From positions 1 through 14,361 of the forward strand of contig DKIB01000098.1 of assembly GCA_002454015.1 (NCBI GenBank): a stretch of 14,361 bases of DNA. Direction: 5' to 3'. Source of the stretch: Proteobacteria bacterium UBA6729. Its GTDB lineage: Bacteria; Pseudomonadota; Gammaproteobacteria; Porifericomitales; Porifericomitaceae. This document shows positions 8,289 through 14,361 of the stretch, piece after piece; the first letter of the stretch is position 1; each line of letters opens with the position of its first letter. The translations under genes were made by a program, and so were the position numbers. The notes under the pieces are model-generated. The model made no database searches, was not told where the DNA came from, and worked only from the letters and a program-made list of their open reading frames with translations.

Positions 8289-10468
8289 TGCAGGCTGAGT
8301 TGCTTGTTGTTGACGGTAACCGTCATCGTGCCCCCCTTCTTCAACTTGCCGAACAGCATCTCCTCAGACAGGGGATTGTGCAGTTGCTCGCGAATCAGTC
8401 GCGCCATCGGGCGTGCCCCCATGGTACGATCATGGCCGCGTTGGGCCAGCCACTCTACGGCGGCATCGCTGACCTTGAGGACGACCCGGCGCTCCAGCAG
8501 ACGGGTCTCCAGTTCCACCAGCAACTTGCGTACCACGGCCAGCACGGCCTTGTGATCCAGCGGTGCAAACTGCACGATGGCATCCAGGCGATTGCGAAAC
8601 TCCGGCAGGAACAGGCTGCGTACCACCTGCATGGCATCGGAGCCATGGTCCTGCTCAGCAAACCCCATGGAGGCACGAGCCAGTCGATCCGCCCCCGCGT
8701 TGCTGGCCATGATCAGCACCACATTCCGAAAGTCCGTGGTCCGTCCACTGCTGTCCGTGAGTCGCCCGTGATCCATCACCTGCAGCAGCAGGTTGTAGAT
8801 CTCCGCATGGGCCTTTTCGATCTCATCCAGCAACAACACGCAGTGTGGCTGCCGGCTGATGGCATCGGTAAGCAGTCCGCCTTCGTTGTAGCCCACATAG
8901 CCGGGTGGGGCACCGATGAGCCGTGATGCCGTATGCCGCTCCATATACTCGGACATGTCGTAGCGCAGCAGCTCCACGCCCATACAGCGCGCCAGTTGGC
9001 GGCTGATCTCGGTCTTGCCCACCCCCGTCGGGCCGATAAACAAAAAACTCCCTATCGGGCGTTCCGGGTTGCCGATACCGGAGCGGGCTACCTTGATCGC
9101 CCGGGTCAGCATCTCCACCGCCGGATCCTGACCATACACCGCCAACTTCAGGTTGCGGGCCAGATGCCGCAACACATTGCGGTCGGAGGACTGCACACTG
9201 TGGGCAGGGATGTGCGCCATCTGCGCCACCACCCGCTCGATCTCGGCCACGCCGACCGACTTGCGCCGCCCGGACAACTGCTGTGCCGCACCGGCCTCAT
9301 CGATCACATCGATGGCCTTGTCCGGCTGGTGCTGCTCATGCAGATGCCGGGTGGTCAGCATGGCGGCACTGTGCAGGGCCTGCCGGGTGTAGCGCACCCC
9401 GTGGTGCTTTTCAAAGTGTGGTTGCAGACCCCGCAATATACGCACGGTTTCCTCCGTATCGGGGGCCAGGATATCGATCTTCTGAAAACGTCGCGCCAAG
9501 GCCCGGTCCTTCTCAAACACCCCCCTGAACTCCTGATAGGTGGTGGCCCCCGCACACCGGAACTGCGGGTCGGTCAGCATCGGCTTCAGCATATTGGAGG
9601 CATCCATGAAGCCGCTGGCAGTGGCACCCGCCCCGATCACCGTGTGGATCTCGTCGATGAACAGGATGGTATGCCCATCCTGACGCAGTGCCGCCAGCAC
9701 ATCCTTCAGCCGCTTCTCAAAATCCCCGCGGTACTTCGTGCCCGCCAGCAGGGCGCCCATATCCAGGGCATACACCGTGCAGTCGTGCAGCTGCTCCGGC
9801 ACCGGTTCCCGTTGCAGCCAGGCAGCCAGCCCCTCGGCAAGCGCGGTCTTGCCGACCCCGACCTCCCCCAGAAACAGCGGATTGTTCTTGTGTCGCCTGC
9901 ACAGCACCTGCAGGGTCCGCTCCAACTCCTGCCGGCGCCCGATCAGCGGGTCACAGCGGCCTTCCTTCACCTTCAGGCTCAGATTCTCCGCATACAGGGA
10001 CAGGGGACGCTCCACCGCCTCCACCGTCCCGGAGCTCAGTGCCGGGTCCTCCACCAGCCCATGACAGATAAAATTCATGATGTCTGAACGCCCGATGCCC
10101 TGCTTGCCCAGGGCATAGCAGGCATAAGACTCCGTCTCGGCCAGCACCGCCGCCAGGATGTTGGCACCGCTGACCTCACGGTTGCCGGAGGCCTGCATCT
10201 GAAACACCGCCCGCTGCAACACCCGATGAAAGGCGAGGGAGGGCTGACTGTCCGCATCCTCCCGGGTCGTGCAGTGCTTCTCTATGTACTGTCGCAGGCT
10301 GTCCCCCAGCTGCTGCAGATCCGCGCCACAGGACTGCAACACCTGACTGGCATCCGGATTCTTCAGCAACGCCAACAGCAGATGTTCCACCGTGATGAAC
10401 TCGTGTCGCTCCCGGCGGGCACCCTCAAACACCTCATTCATGGCCTCTTCCAGGGCATCATCCAGCAT
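8234..10468 (-). CDS. clpA: ATP-dependent Clp protease ATPase subunit ClpA
   Basis: This AAA+ unfoldase feeds substrates to ClpP. The 744-residue length fits ClpA. The N-domain (1-140) matches ClpA/ClpC N-domains. The first ATPase module has Walker A GEVGVGKT (201-208), pore loop KYRGDF (245-250) and Walker B ILFIDE (268-273). The second has GPTGVGKT (479-486), the pore-loop GYVG (523-526) and [10 protein letters not shown]. The long middle coiled-coil of ClpB is missing and a candidate ClpP-docking loop is present at 601-603, so ClpA is favoured over ClpB. That tripeptide reads MGF instead of the usual IGF or IGL. The start at ATG 10468 lies 1 nt after the clpS stop, the standard clpS-clpA arrangement. 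ClpP is not in the window. Confidence 0.95.
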   Translation of the reverse strand: MLDDALEEAMNEVFEGARRERHEFITVEHLLLALLKNPDASQVLQSCGADLQQLGDSLRQYIEKHCTTREDADSQPSLAFHRVLQRAVFQMQASGNREVSGANILAAVLAETESYACYALGKQGIGRSDIMNFICHGLVEDPALSSGTVEAVERPLSLYAENLSLKVKEGRCDPLIGRRQELERTLQVLCRRHKNNPLFLGEVGVGKTALAEGLAAWLQREPVPEQLHDCTVYALDMGALLAGTKYRGDFEKRLKDVLAALRQDGHTILFIDEIHTVIGAGATASGFMDASNMLKPMLTDPQFRCAGATTYQEFRGVFEKDRALARRFQKIDILAPDTEETVRILRGLQPHFEKHHGVRYTRQALHSAAMLTTRHLHEQHQPDKAIDVIDEAGAAQQLSGRRKSVGVAEIERVVAQMAHIPAHSVQSSDRNVLRHLARNLKLAVYGQDPAVEMLTRAIKVARSGIGNPERPIGSFLFIGPTGVGKTEISRQLARCMGVELLRYDMSEYMERHTASRLIGAPPGYVGYNEGGLLTDAISRQPHCVLLLDEIEKAHAEIYNLLLQVMDHGRLTDSSGRTTDFRNVVLIMASNAGADRLARASMGFAEQDHGSDAMQVVRSLFLPEFRNRLDAIVQFAPLDHKAVLAVVRKLLVELETRLLERRVVLKVSDAAVEWLAQRGHDRTMGARPMARLIREQLHNPLSEEMLFGKLKKGGTMTVTVNNKQLSLQWAAPALSSRRRTPATVH

Positions 10469-10469
10469 G

Positions 10470-10769
10470 TCAGTCCGGCTCCATCGTACACAGTAACGGG
10501 TGCTCCCGGCTGCGGGCGTAGTCGTTCACCTGCGCCACCCGGGACTCCGCGAACTCCTTGTCATACACCCCGCACACCCCCTGACCGCCATGGTGGACCT
10601 CCAGCATGATGCGGGTGGCCTCCTCACGGGGCTTCTGGAAGAACCTCTCCAGCACATGCACCACGAACTCCATCGGCGTGTAGTCGTCGTTGACCAGCAC
10701 CACCTTGTAGCGCGGCGGCAGCCGCACCTCGACGCGGGTCCGGGTCTCCTGCTTAACCTCAACCGTCAC
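10470..10769 (-). CDS. clpS: ATP-dependent Clp protease adaptor ClpS
   Basis: This 99-residue N-end-rule adaptor binds proteins with destabilising N-terminal residues and delivers them to ClpA. The binding pocket is intact: N27-D28-D29-Y-T-P-M33-E-F, and H59 in MLEVHHGG, corresponding by spacing to E. coli N34/D35/D36, M40 and H66. Translation starts at GTG 10769, preceded by GGAGG (10778-10774) with 4 nt spacing; no suitable ATG exists upstream of the conserved core. It is first in the clpS-clpA-sel1-gor unit and divergent from aceA. Confidence 0.95.
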   Translation of the reverse strand: MTVEVKQETRTRVEVRLPPRYKVVLVNDDYTPMEFVVHVLERFFQKPREEATRIMLEVHHGGQGVCGVYDKEFAESRVAQVNDYARSREHPLLCTMEPD

Positions 10770-10778
10770 AATGCCTCC

Positions 10779-10787
10779 ATTATAGCA
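10779..10787 (-). promoter_or_regulatory. Extended -10 promoter reading into clpS
   Basis: Read on the minus strand the sequence is TGCTATAAT, a consensus -10 TATAAT (10784-10779) with the TGn extension. No good -35 was found. The predicted transcription start (about 10773-10772) falls next to the GTG at 10769 and after the GGAGG, so if this promoter is used the transcript would lose its Shine-Dalgarno. Confidence 0.45.
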
Positions 10788-10790
10788 CCT

Positions 10791-10800
10791 GTGCTACAAT
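10791..10800 (+). promoter_or_regulatory. Extended -10 promoter of aceA
   Basis: GTGCTACAAT gives a -10 TACAAT (10795-10800) with a TGC extension. A convincing -35 is absent at 16-18 bp, as expected of an extended -10 promoter. Transcription would begin near 10807, leaving a short leader that includes GGGAGGG (10812-10818). Confidence 0.5.
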
Positions 10801-10829
10801 GCCCCTTTAACGGGAGGGTGACTCGCCTA

Positions 10830-12083
10830 ATGACTCAGGACATCCGTCGCAACTACACCACAGACGATGTCAACAGGCTGCGTGGCAGCCTGCGCATCGA
10901 ACATACACTGGCCCGCCGCGGTGCCGAGCGCCTGCAGCGCGACCTGCAGGAGAACGGCGTCCGTGCCCTGGGGGCGCTCACCGGCAATCAGGCCGTACAG
11001 CAGGTCCGCGCCGGGCTCAAGGCCATCTACCTGAGTGGCTGGCAGGTGGCCGGGGACGCCAACAGTGCCTGCCAGATGTACCCGGACCAGTCCCTCTACC
11101 CGGTGGACAGCGTGCCCACCGTGGTCCAGCGCATCAACAATGCCCTGCGCCGGGCTGATGAACTGCACCATGCCGAGGGCCACAACGATATCGACTGGTA
11201 TGCGCCCATCGTAGCCGATGCCGAGGCAGGCTTCGGGGGCGTGCTGAACGCCTTTGAACTCACCAAGCACCTGATCGCCGCCGGGGCCGCAGCGGTGCAC
11301 TTTGAGGACCAGCTGGCCTCCGCCAAGAAGTGCGGCCACATGGGCGGCAAGGTGCTGGTATCCACCACCGAGGCCATCAGCAAACTGACCGCCGCCCGCC
11401 TGGCAGCGGACATCATGGATGTGCCAACCCTGATCATCGCCCGTACGGATGCCCAGGCAGCCGAGCTTCTAACCACCGATGCAGACGAGCATGACCGCCC
11501 CTTCCTGACCGGGGAACGCTCCACAGAGGGCTACTTCCACACCCGGGCAGGCCTCGACCAGGCCCTGTCCCGCGGCTTGGCCTATGCCCCCTACGCAGAC
11601 CTGGTCTGGTGTGAGACGGCCACCCCCGACCTGACCCAGGCCAAGAACTTCGCAGAGGGCATCCACAGGGAGTACCCCGACCAGCTGCTGGCCTACAACT
11701 GCTCCCCCTCCTTCAACTGGAGCAAGAACCTGGACGCCAGAACCATCGCCAAGTTCCCCCGCGAACTGGACGCCATGGGCTACAAGCTCCAGTTCATCAC
11801 CCTGGCCGGCTTCCACAGCCTGAACTACTCCATGTTCAGCCTGGCCCATGCCTACAACACCCACGGCATGCAGGCCTACGTAGACCTGCAGAACAACGAG
11901 TTCCAGGCCGAATCCAAAGGCTACACCGCAGTACGCCACCAACGCGAAGTCGGCGCAGGCTACTTCGATGACATCACCCGCACCATCATGGGCGGCCAGT
12001 CATCAGTGACCGCGCTGACCGGCAGCACCGAAGAGGAGCAGTTCGAGGAGACCACCACCGCCCCACAGGCCAAGGTGGGGTAG
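10830..12083 (+). CDS. aceA: Isocitrate lyase
   Basis: This enzyme cleaves isocitrate to succinate and glyoxylate, the first step of the glyoxylate shunt used for growth on acetate or fatty acids. The 417 residues compare with about 434 in E. coli. The catalytic signature KKCGH is at 166-170, with nucleophile C168. Other family blocks are GWQVAGDAN near residue 71, [10 protein letters not shown], and CSPSFNW. The C-terminus [15 protein letters not shown] is close to enterobacterial AceA, with a 12-residue extra tail. The ATG at 10830 is chosen; GGGAGGG ends 11 nt upstream, which is slightly long, and an in-frame GTG at 10818 would overlap that site. No malate synthase (aceB) or aceK is adjacent. 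GC is high here (42 of 60 bases at 11281-11340). Confidence 0.95.
   Translation: MTQDIRRNYTTDDVNRLRGSLRIEHTLARRGAERLQRDLQENGVRALGALTGNQAVQQVRAGLKAIYLSGWQVAGDANSACQMYPDQSLYPVDSVPTVVQRINNALRRADELHHAEGHNDIDWYAPIVADAEAGFGGVLNAFELTKHLIAAGAAAVHFEDQLASAKKCGHMGGKVLVSTTEAISKLTAARLAADIMDVPTLIIARTDAQAAELLTTDADEHDRPFLTGERSTEGYFHTRAGLDQALSRGLAYAPYADLVWCETATPDLTQAKNFAEGIHREYPDQLLAYNCSPSFNWSKNLDARTIAKFPRELDAMGYKLQFITLAGFHSLNYSMFSLAHAYNTHGMQAYVDLQNNEFQAESKGYTAVRHQREVGAGYFDDITRTIMGGQSSVTALTGSTEEEQFEETTTAPQAKVG
12061..12080 (+). terminator. Weak hairpin over the aceA stop codon, doubtful terminator
   Basis: CCCCAC (12061-12066) pairs with GTGGGG (12075-12080) around an 8-nt loop, immediately before the TAG. 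It is followed by GGGGGCAAAAAC and not by a T-run, so it is unlikely to terminate efficiently; read-through into the cas genes is possible. Confidence 0.25.
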
Positions 12084-12096
12084 GGGGCAAAAACAT

Positions 12097-12124
12097 CTCT
12101 GTGCACACCATGATGGGCGCAGAG
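12097..12124. repeat. Stem-loop between aceA and cas4-cas1
   Basis: CTCTGTGC (12097-12104) pairs with GCGCAGAG (12117-12124) over 8 bp including one G-U pair, with a 12-nt loop that contains CCATGATGG. No T-run follows. It occupies the 81-nt gap before the cas genes, where I found no convincing sigma70 promoter. Its role is unknown. Confidence 0.4.
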
Positions 12125-12164
12125 CAATGCCAGTGGTCCCCGCAAGCGTACCAGTCTGGCCCTT

Positions 12165-13847
12165 ATGAAACAGCTTTCTATCCCGCTACCGCCACCTCAA
12201 ACTGACGGGGAAACCACCCTTGTTCCGGCGCGCATGGTCAATGAGTGGGTCTACTGTCCGCGACTGGCCTATCTGGAGTGGGTAGAAGGGGAATGGGCCG
12301 ACAGCAGTGATACCGCTGCCGGGAAACGCGCCCATGCGCGGGTAGACAAGGGTGGAGGCAATCTGCCGTTGCCTGAAGAGATTAGCGAAGAAGTATCACA
12401 GGCCAAATCCATTACCTTGTCGTCTGAGCGACTGGGTGTCATCGCAAACATTGATGTAGTGGAAGTCACTGAGGGGATTGTGATGCCCATAGACTTCAAG
12501 CGGGGCAAGCGACCGCACATCCCCGCCGGAGCCTATGAACCTGAGCGCGTACAGGTTTGCATACAGGCGATGATTCTTGAAGATAACGGATACAAGGTAG
12601 AGCAGGGGGCCTTGTGGTATGTGGCCTCTCGTGAACGGGTCCCGGTCATACTGGATAGCGATTTACGTGCCAGAACACTGGAAGCAATCGCGGGATTGCG
12701 TTCTGCGGCAACCTCAAGGTGTCGCCCACCACCGTTGGAGAACAGCCCCAAGTGTCCACGATGTTCGCTTGCTGGCATCTGTCTTCCTGATGAAACAAAC
12801 TTGTTTCGCAAAGGTCAGACACCTCGTCCCCTTAATCCTGCCGATGACCCGGCATTGCCATTGTATGTACAGACTCCGGGTGCGCGCTTGAGAAAGAGCG
12901 GGGAGCGCCTGGTCATTGAGGCAGGGGAAGACAAGGTTGAGCTGCCTGTCATTGATGTTTCACAAGTTTCCTTATTCGGTCCGGTATCCGTGACCACCCC
13001 CACGCTGCACGCCCTGATGCGTGCTGATATCCCGGTCTCCTGGTTTTCAACCGGAGGCTGGTTTCTGGGACACACCTTCGGCACGGGCAATGGCAATGTA
13101 GCCGTGCGTGAGGCCCAATACAAGACCTACTTCAACAAACAAAAATGCCTGGTATTCTCACGGGCTCTGGTAGACGGAAAGATACGTAACTCACGAACCT
13201 TGCTACGCCGTAACTGGCGCATTGAAAAACCAAAGGATACAGTACTCATCCAACTCAAAAGACTGGCTCAGCGTACACCGTATGCAAAGGATGTAAAGCA
13301 GCTGTTAGGTATTGAAGGAGAGGCAGCCGCAATCTACTTCTCCTGCTTTGATGCCATGCTGTCAGACACACCAGGTTCATTCTCCTTCTCTACACGCAAC
13401 CGACGCCCCCCAACAGATCCCGTGAATGCCATGCTATCTCTGGCCTATGCACTTCTGACCAGAGTATTTGCATCATCACTATCTGCTACCGGTCTGGATT
13501 CCTATCTGGGATTCTATCATCGTCCCCGACAAGCAAAGCCAGCACTTGCCCTTGACATGATGGAGCCATTCCGTCCCATCGTCAGTGATTCATCTGTAAT
13601 CCAGGCGATTAACAATAAAGAGGTAAAGCTCGATGACTTTATTTACAACGGCCCGGCCTGTGCACTCAAACCTCGTGGCAGAAAGGCACTGATTGCAGCC
13701 TTTGAGCGTCGTCTGGATCAAGAAACAACCCATCCTCTATTCGGATATCGCGTATCCATGCGCAGACTCATAGATGTACAGTCCAGACTACTTGCCAGAC
13801 ACCTCCAGGGAGAGATTCCCATCTATCCACACTACCTGCCCAGATAA
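12165..13847 (+). CDS. cas4-cas1: Cas4-Cas1 fusion protein, CRISPR spacer acquisition
   Basis: Residues 1 to about 215 form a Cas4 RecB-like nuclease. It has C31 in [11 protein letters not shown]57, D97, D110 and K112 (PIDFK), then C197-x2-C200-x5-C206, completing the four-Cys iron-sulfur site. Cas4 trims prespacers and selects their PAM. Residues from about 231 to 560 form the Cas1 integrase. Its three metal-binding catalytic residues are present: E384 in GIEGEAA, H452 in GFYHRPR, and D464 in [10 protein letters not shown], so activity is expected. The block [15 protein letters not shown] and the 560-residue length fit the fused Cas4-Cas1 of type I-G (former I-U) and V-B systems; the sequence alone does not separate these. 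No strong Shine-Dalgarno precedes the ATG; a start at 12234 would trim 23 residues and keep C31. GC is lower than in aceA (26 of 60 bases at 13201-13260). Confidence 0.95.
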   Translation: MKQLSIPLPPPQTDGETTLVPARMVNEWVYCPRLAYLEWVEGEWADSSDTAAGKRAHARVDKGGGNLPLPEEISEEVSQAKSITLSSERLGVIANIDVVEVTEGIVMPIDFKRGKRPHIPAGAYEPERVQVCIQAMILEDNGYKVEQGALWYVASRERVPVILDSDLRARTLEAIAGLRSAATSRCRPPPLENSPKCPRCSLAGICLPDETNLFRKGQTPRPLNPADDPALPLYVQTPGARLRKSGERLVIEAGEDKVELPVIDVSQVSLFGPVSVTTPTLHALMRADIPVSWFSTGGWFLGHTFGTGNGNVAVREAQYKTYFNKQKCLVFSRALVDGKIRNSRTLLRRNWRIEKPKDTVLIQLKRLAQRTPYAKDVKQLLGIEGEAAAIYFSCFDAMLSDTPGSFSFSTRNRRPPTDPVNAMLSLAYALLTRVFASSLSATGLDSYLGFYHRPRQAKPALALDMMEPFRPIVSDSSVIQAINNKEVKLDDFIYNGPACALKPRGRKALIAAFERRLDQETTHPLFGYRVSMRRLIDVQSRLLARHLQGEIPIYPHYLPR

Positions 13848-14140
13848 TGCCTCAAGAACGCCTGTATATAGTCACCTACGACATCTCGGATTCCAAACGC
13901 CTGAGACACGTGTTCAAGGCCATGAAAGGCTATGGGCACTGGTTGCAGCTATCCGTATTCCAATGTCGCCTGACCCTGAGACGCCGCATCAACATGGCAA
14001 CCTGCCTTGAAGACATAATCCAATCCTCAAAGGATCACATCCTGATTCTGGACCTGGGTCCAGCCGACAAAGTCAACCTGCACGTTGAAAGCCTGGGCAA
14101 AGGCTACGAAATGCCGACCCGTCAGGCCACAATCATCTGA
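13847..14140 (+). CDS. cas2: CRISPR-associated endonuclease-like protein Cas2
   Basis: This 97-residue protein dimerises and bridges two Cas1 dimers in the spacer-integration complex. It shows the Cas2 ferredoxin-like pattern: first strand YIVTYDIS with the conserved D12, then [14 protein letters not shown], the central [10 protein letters not shown] strand and the ILILDLGP strand. Its ATG shares one base with the cas4-cas1 stop (TAATG) and has no separate ribosome binding site, so translation is coupled. The sequence resembles Cas2 proteins that accompany Cas4-Cas1 fusions. Confidence 0.95.
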   Translation: MPQERLYIVTYDISDSKRLRHVFKAMKGYGHWLQLSVFQCRLTLRRRINMATCLEDIIQSSKDHILILDLGPADKVNLHVESLGKGYEMPTRQATII

Positions 14141-14153
14141 AGGTGCCGCACCT
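14141..14153. repeat. 13-bp perfect palindrome right after cas2
   Basis: AGGTGC-C-GCACCT starts on the base after the cas2 stop codon. The 6-bp arms are perfect around a single C. A 1-nt loop cannot form a normal RNA hairpin, so a DNA binding site is more likely than a terminator, and no T-run follows. Confidence 0.4.
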
Positions 14154-14361
14154 CCCGCGAGCCCTGCAGTACCTCCGAAATCACCGCCACCACTCGCACT
14201 CCAGAAAACCCTTGCATTACAAACACATAACCCACAACCAAAGTTATCACCCACCCGACCCCTCCACAATGCCACCCCACAGCACCCACCGCTCGCATTA
14301 CCCCCAAATAAATCATAAAATAGAAAGAGTTCGGGACATCCGATTTCCGGGGCATAATTGC
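14154..14361 (+). other. Probable CRISPR leader (non-coding, G-poor), array expected beyond the edge
   Basis: No credible gene is seen here. Between 14191 and 14320 I count 56 C and only 9 G on the + strand. The tract 14306-14328 is A/T-rich, as leaders often are near the first repeat. CTTGCATTAC (14211-14220) recurs as CTCGCATTAC (14292-14301), 81 nt apart. After 14328 the composition changes abruptly to GTTCGGGACATCCG and on to the window end; this could be the first repeat, but a single copy proves nothing. The call rests mainly on position directly after cas2. Confidence 0.4.

Larger units (their letters stand above)
10779..10800. repeat. 22-bp inverted repeat carrying divergent -10 elements (possible operator)
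   Basis: ATTATAGCAC-CT-GTGCTACAAT is an inverted repeat with 10-bp arms and a single mismatch around a CT centre. The inner TAGCAC-CT-GTGCTA (10783-10796) is perfect. Each arm holds a -10 element, one per strand, so the two promoters are mirror images. Any dimeric protein bound here would block both clpS and aceA. Confidence 0.6.

Noticed and set aside
8933..10087. 384-codon + strand open frame opposite clpA
   Set aside because: The minus strand is unmistakably ClpA with both Walker sites; the antisense product shows no family features.
10500..10829. Upstream in-frame extension of aceA
   Set aside because: It covers clpS on the other strand and the divergent promoters; isocitrate lyase similarity begins only after the ATG at 10830.
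12165..13847. Separate cas4 and cas1 genes or a frameshifted junction
   Set aside because: The frame is open without interruption, and natural Cas4-Cas1 fusions of similar length are known in type I-G and V-B systems.
14122..14355. Minus-strand open frame of 77 codons, hydrophobic, opposite the leader-like region and the cas2 tail
   Set aside because: It overlaps the cas2 coding end, has no recognisable domain, and its Gly/Val-rich make-up is what the C-rich + strand would give by chance.
14329..14361. Calling a CRISPR repeat from the last 33 nt
   Set aside because: Only one copy is visible, so there is no repetition to support it; it is kept as a hypothesis in the findings.

Overview
The window looks like chromosomal DNA from a fairly GC-rich gammaproteobacterium. 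The isocitrate lyase is of the E. coli type, up to a C-terminus close to the enterobacterial one. The clpS-clpA pair and a glutathione reductase with E. coli-like NADPH residues agree with this. A lipoprotein paired with a DUF302 protein would fit a sulfur-oxidising or methylotrophic lineage, but that is from memory of the families. No rRNA, tRNA, transposase or complete CRISPR array was seen.

Region 1 (1-4267, + strand): a duplicated promoter region, one copy intact and one decayed, leads into a very large secreted protein. The protein has a signal peptide, a Cys-rich N-terminal part, three fibronectin III-like modules, four copies of a roughly 140-residue beta-sandwich repeat carrying a YTVQxGDxDxDGF-type motif, and a C-terminal pair of dockerin-like calcium loops. 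Region 2 (4275-5267, + strand): a 10-bp-stem inverted repeat, a small lipoprotein with four Cys in its mature part beyond the lipid anchor, and a translationally coupled DUF302 protein.

Region 3 (5264-10769, - strand): a tightly packed transcription unit in the order clpS, clpA, Sel1-repeat protein, gor. Every junction is an overlap or a 1-nt gap. It joins N-end-rule proteolysis (ClpS/ClpA, working with ClpP) to a periplasmic repeat scaffold and thiol redox. Its last gene meets the DUF302 gene with interlocked stop codons.

Region 4 (10779-12083): a near-perfect 22-bp inverted repeat carries mirror-image -10 elements for clpS and for the divergent aceA (isocitrate lyase, glyoxylate shunt).

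Region 5 (12165-14361, + strand): a Cas4-Cas1 fusion and Cas2, overlapping by 1 nt, form a complete CRISPR spacer-acquisition module of the kind found in type I-G (former I-U) and V-B systems. Its base composition is lower in GC than aceA. No effector gene lies upstream, where these systems usually keep it; aceA occupies that place. After cas2 comes a 221-nt stretch extremely poor in G on the + strand, ending in an A/T-rich tract, which looks like a CRISPR leader. The window stops where the first repeat would be expected. This is the most interesting part: either the effector and array lie just beyond the edge, or this is an effector-less acquisition module.
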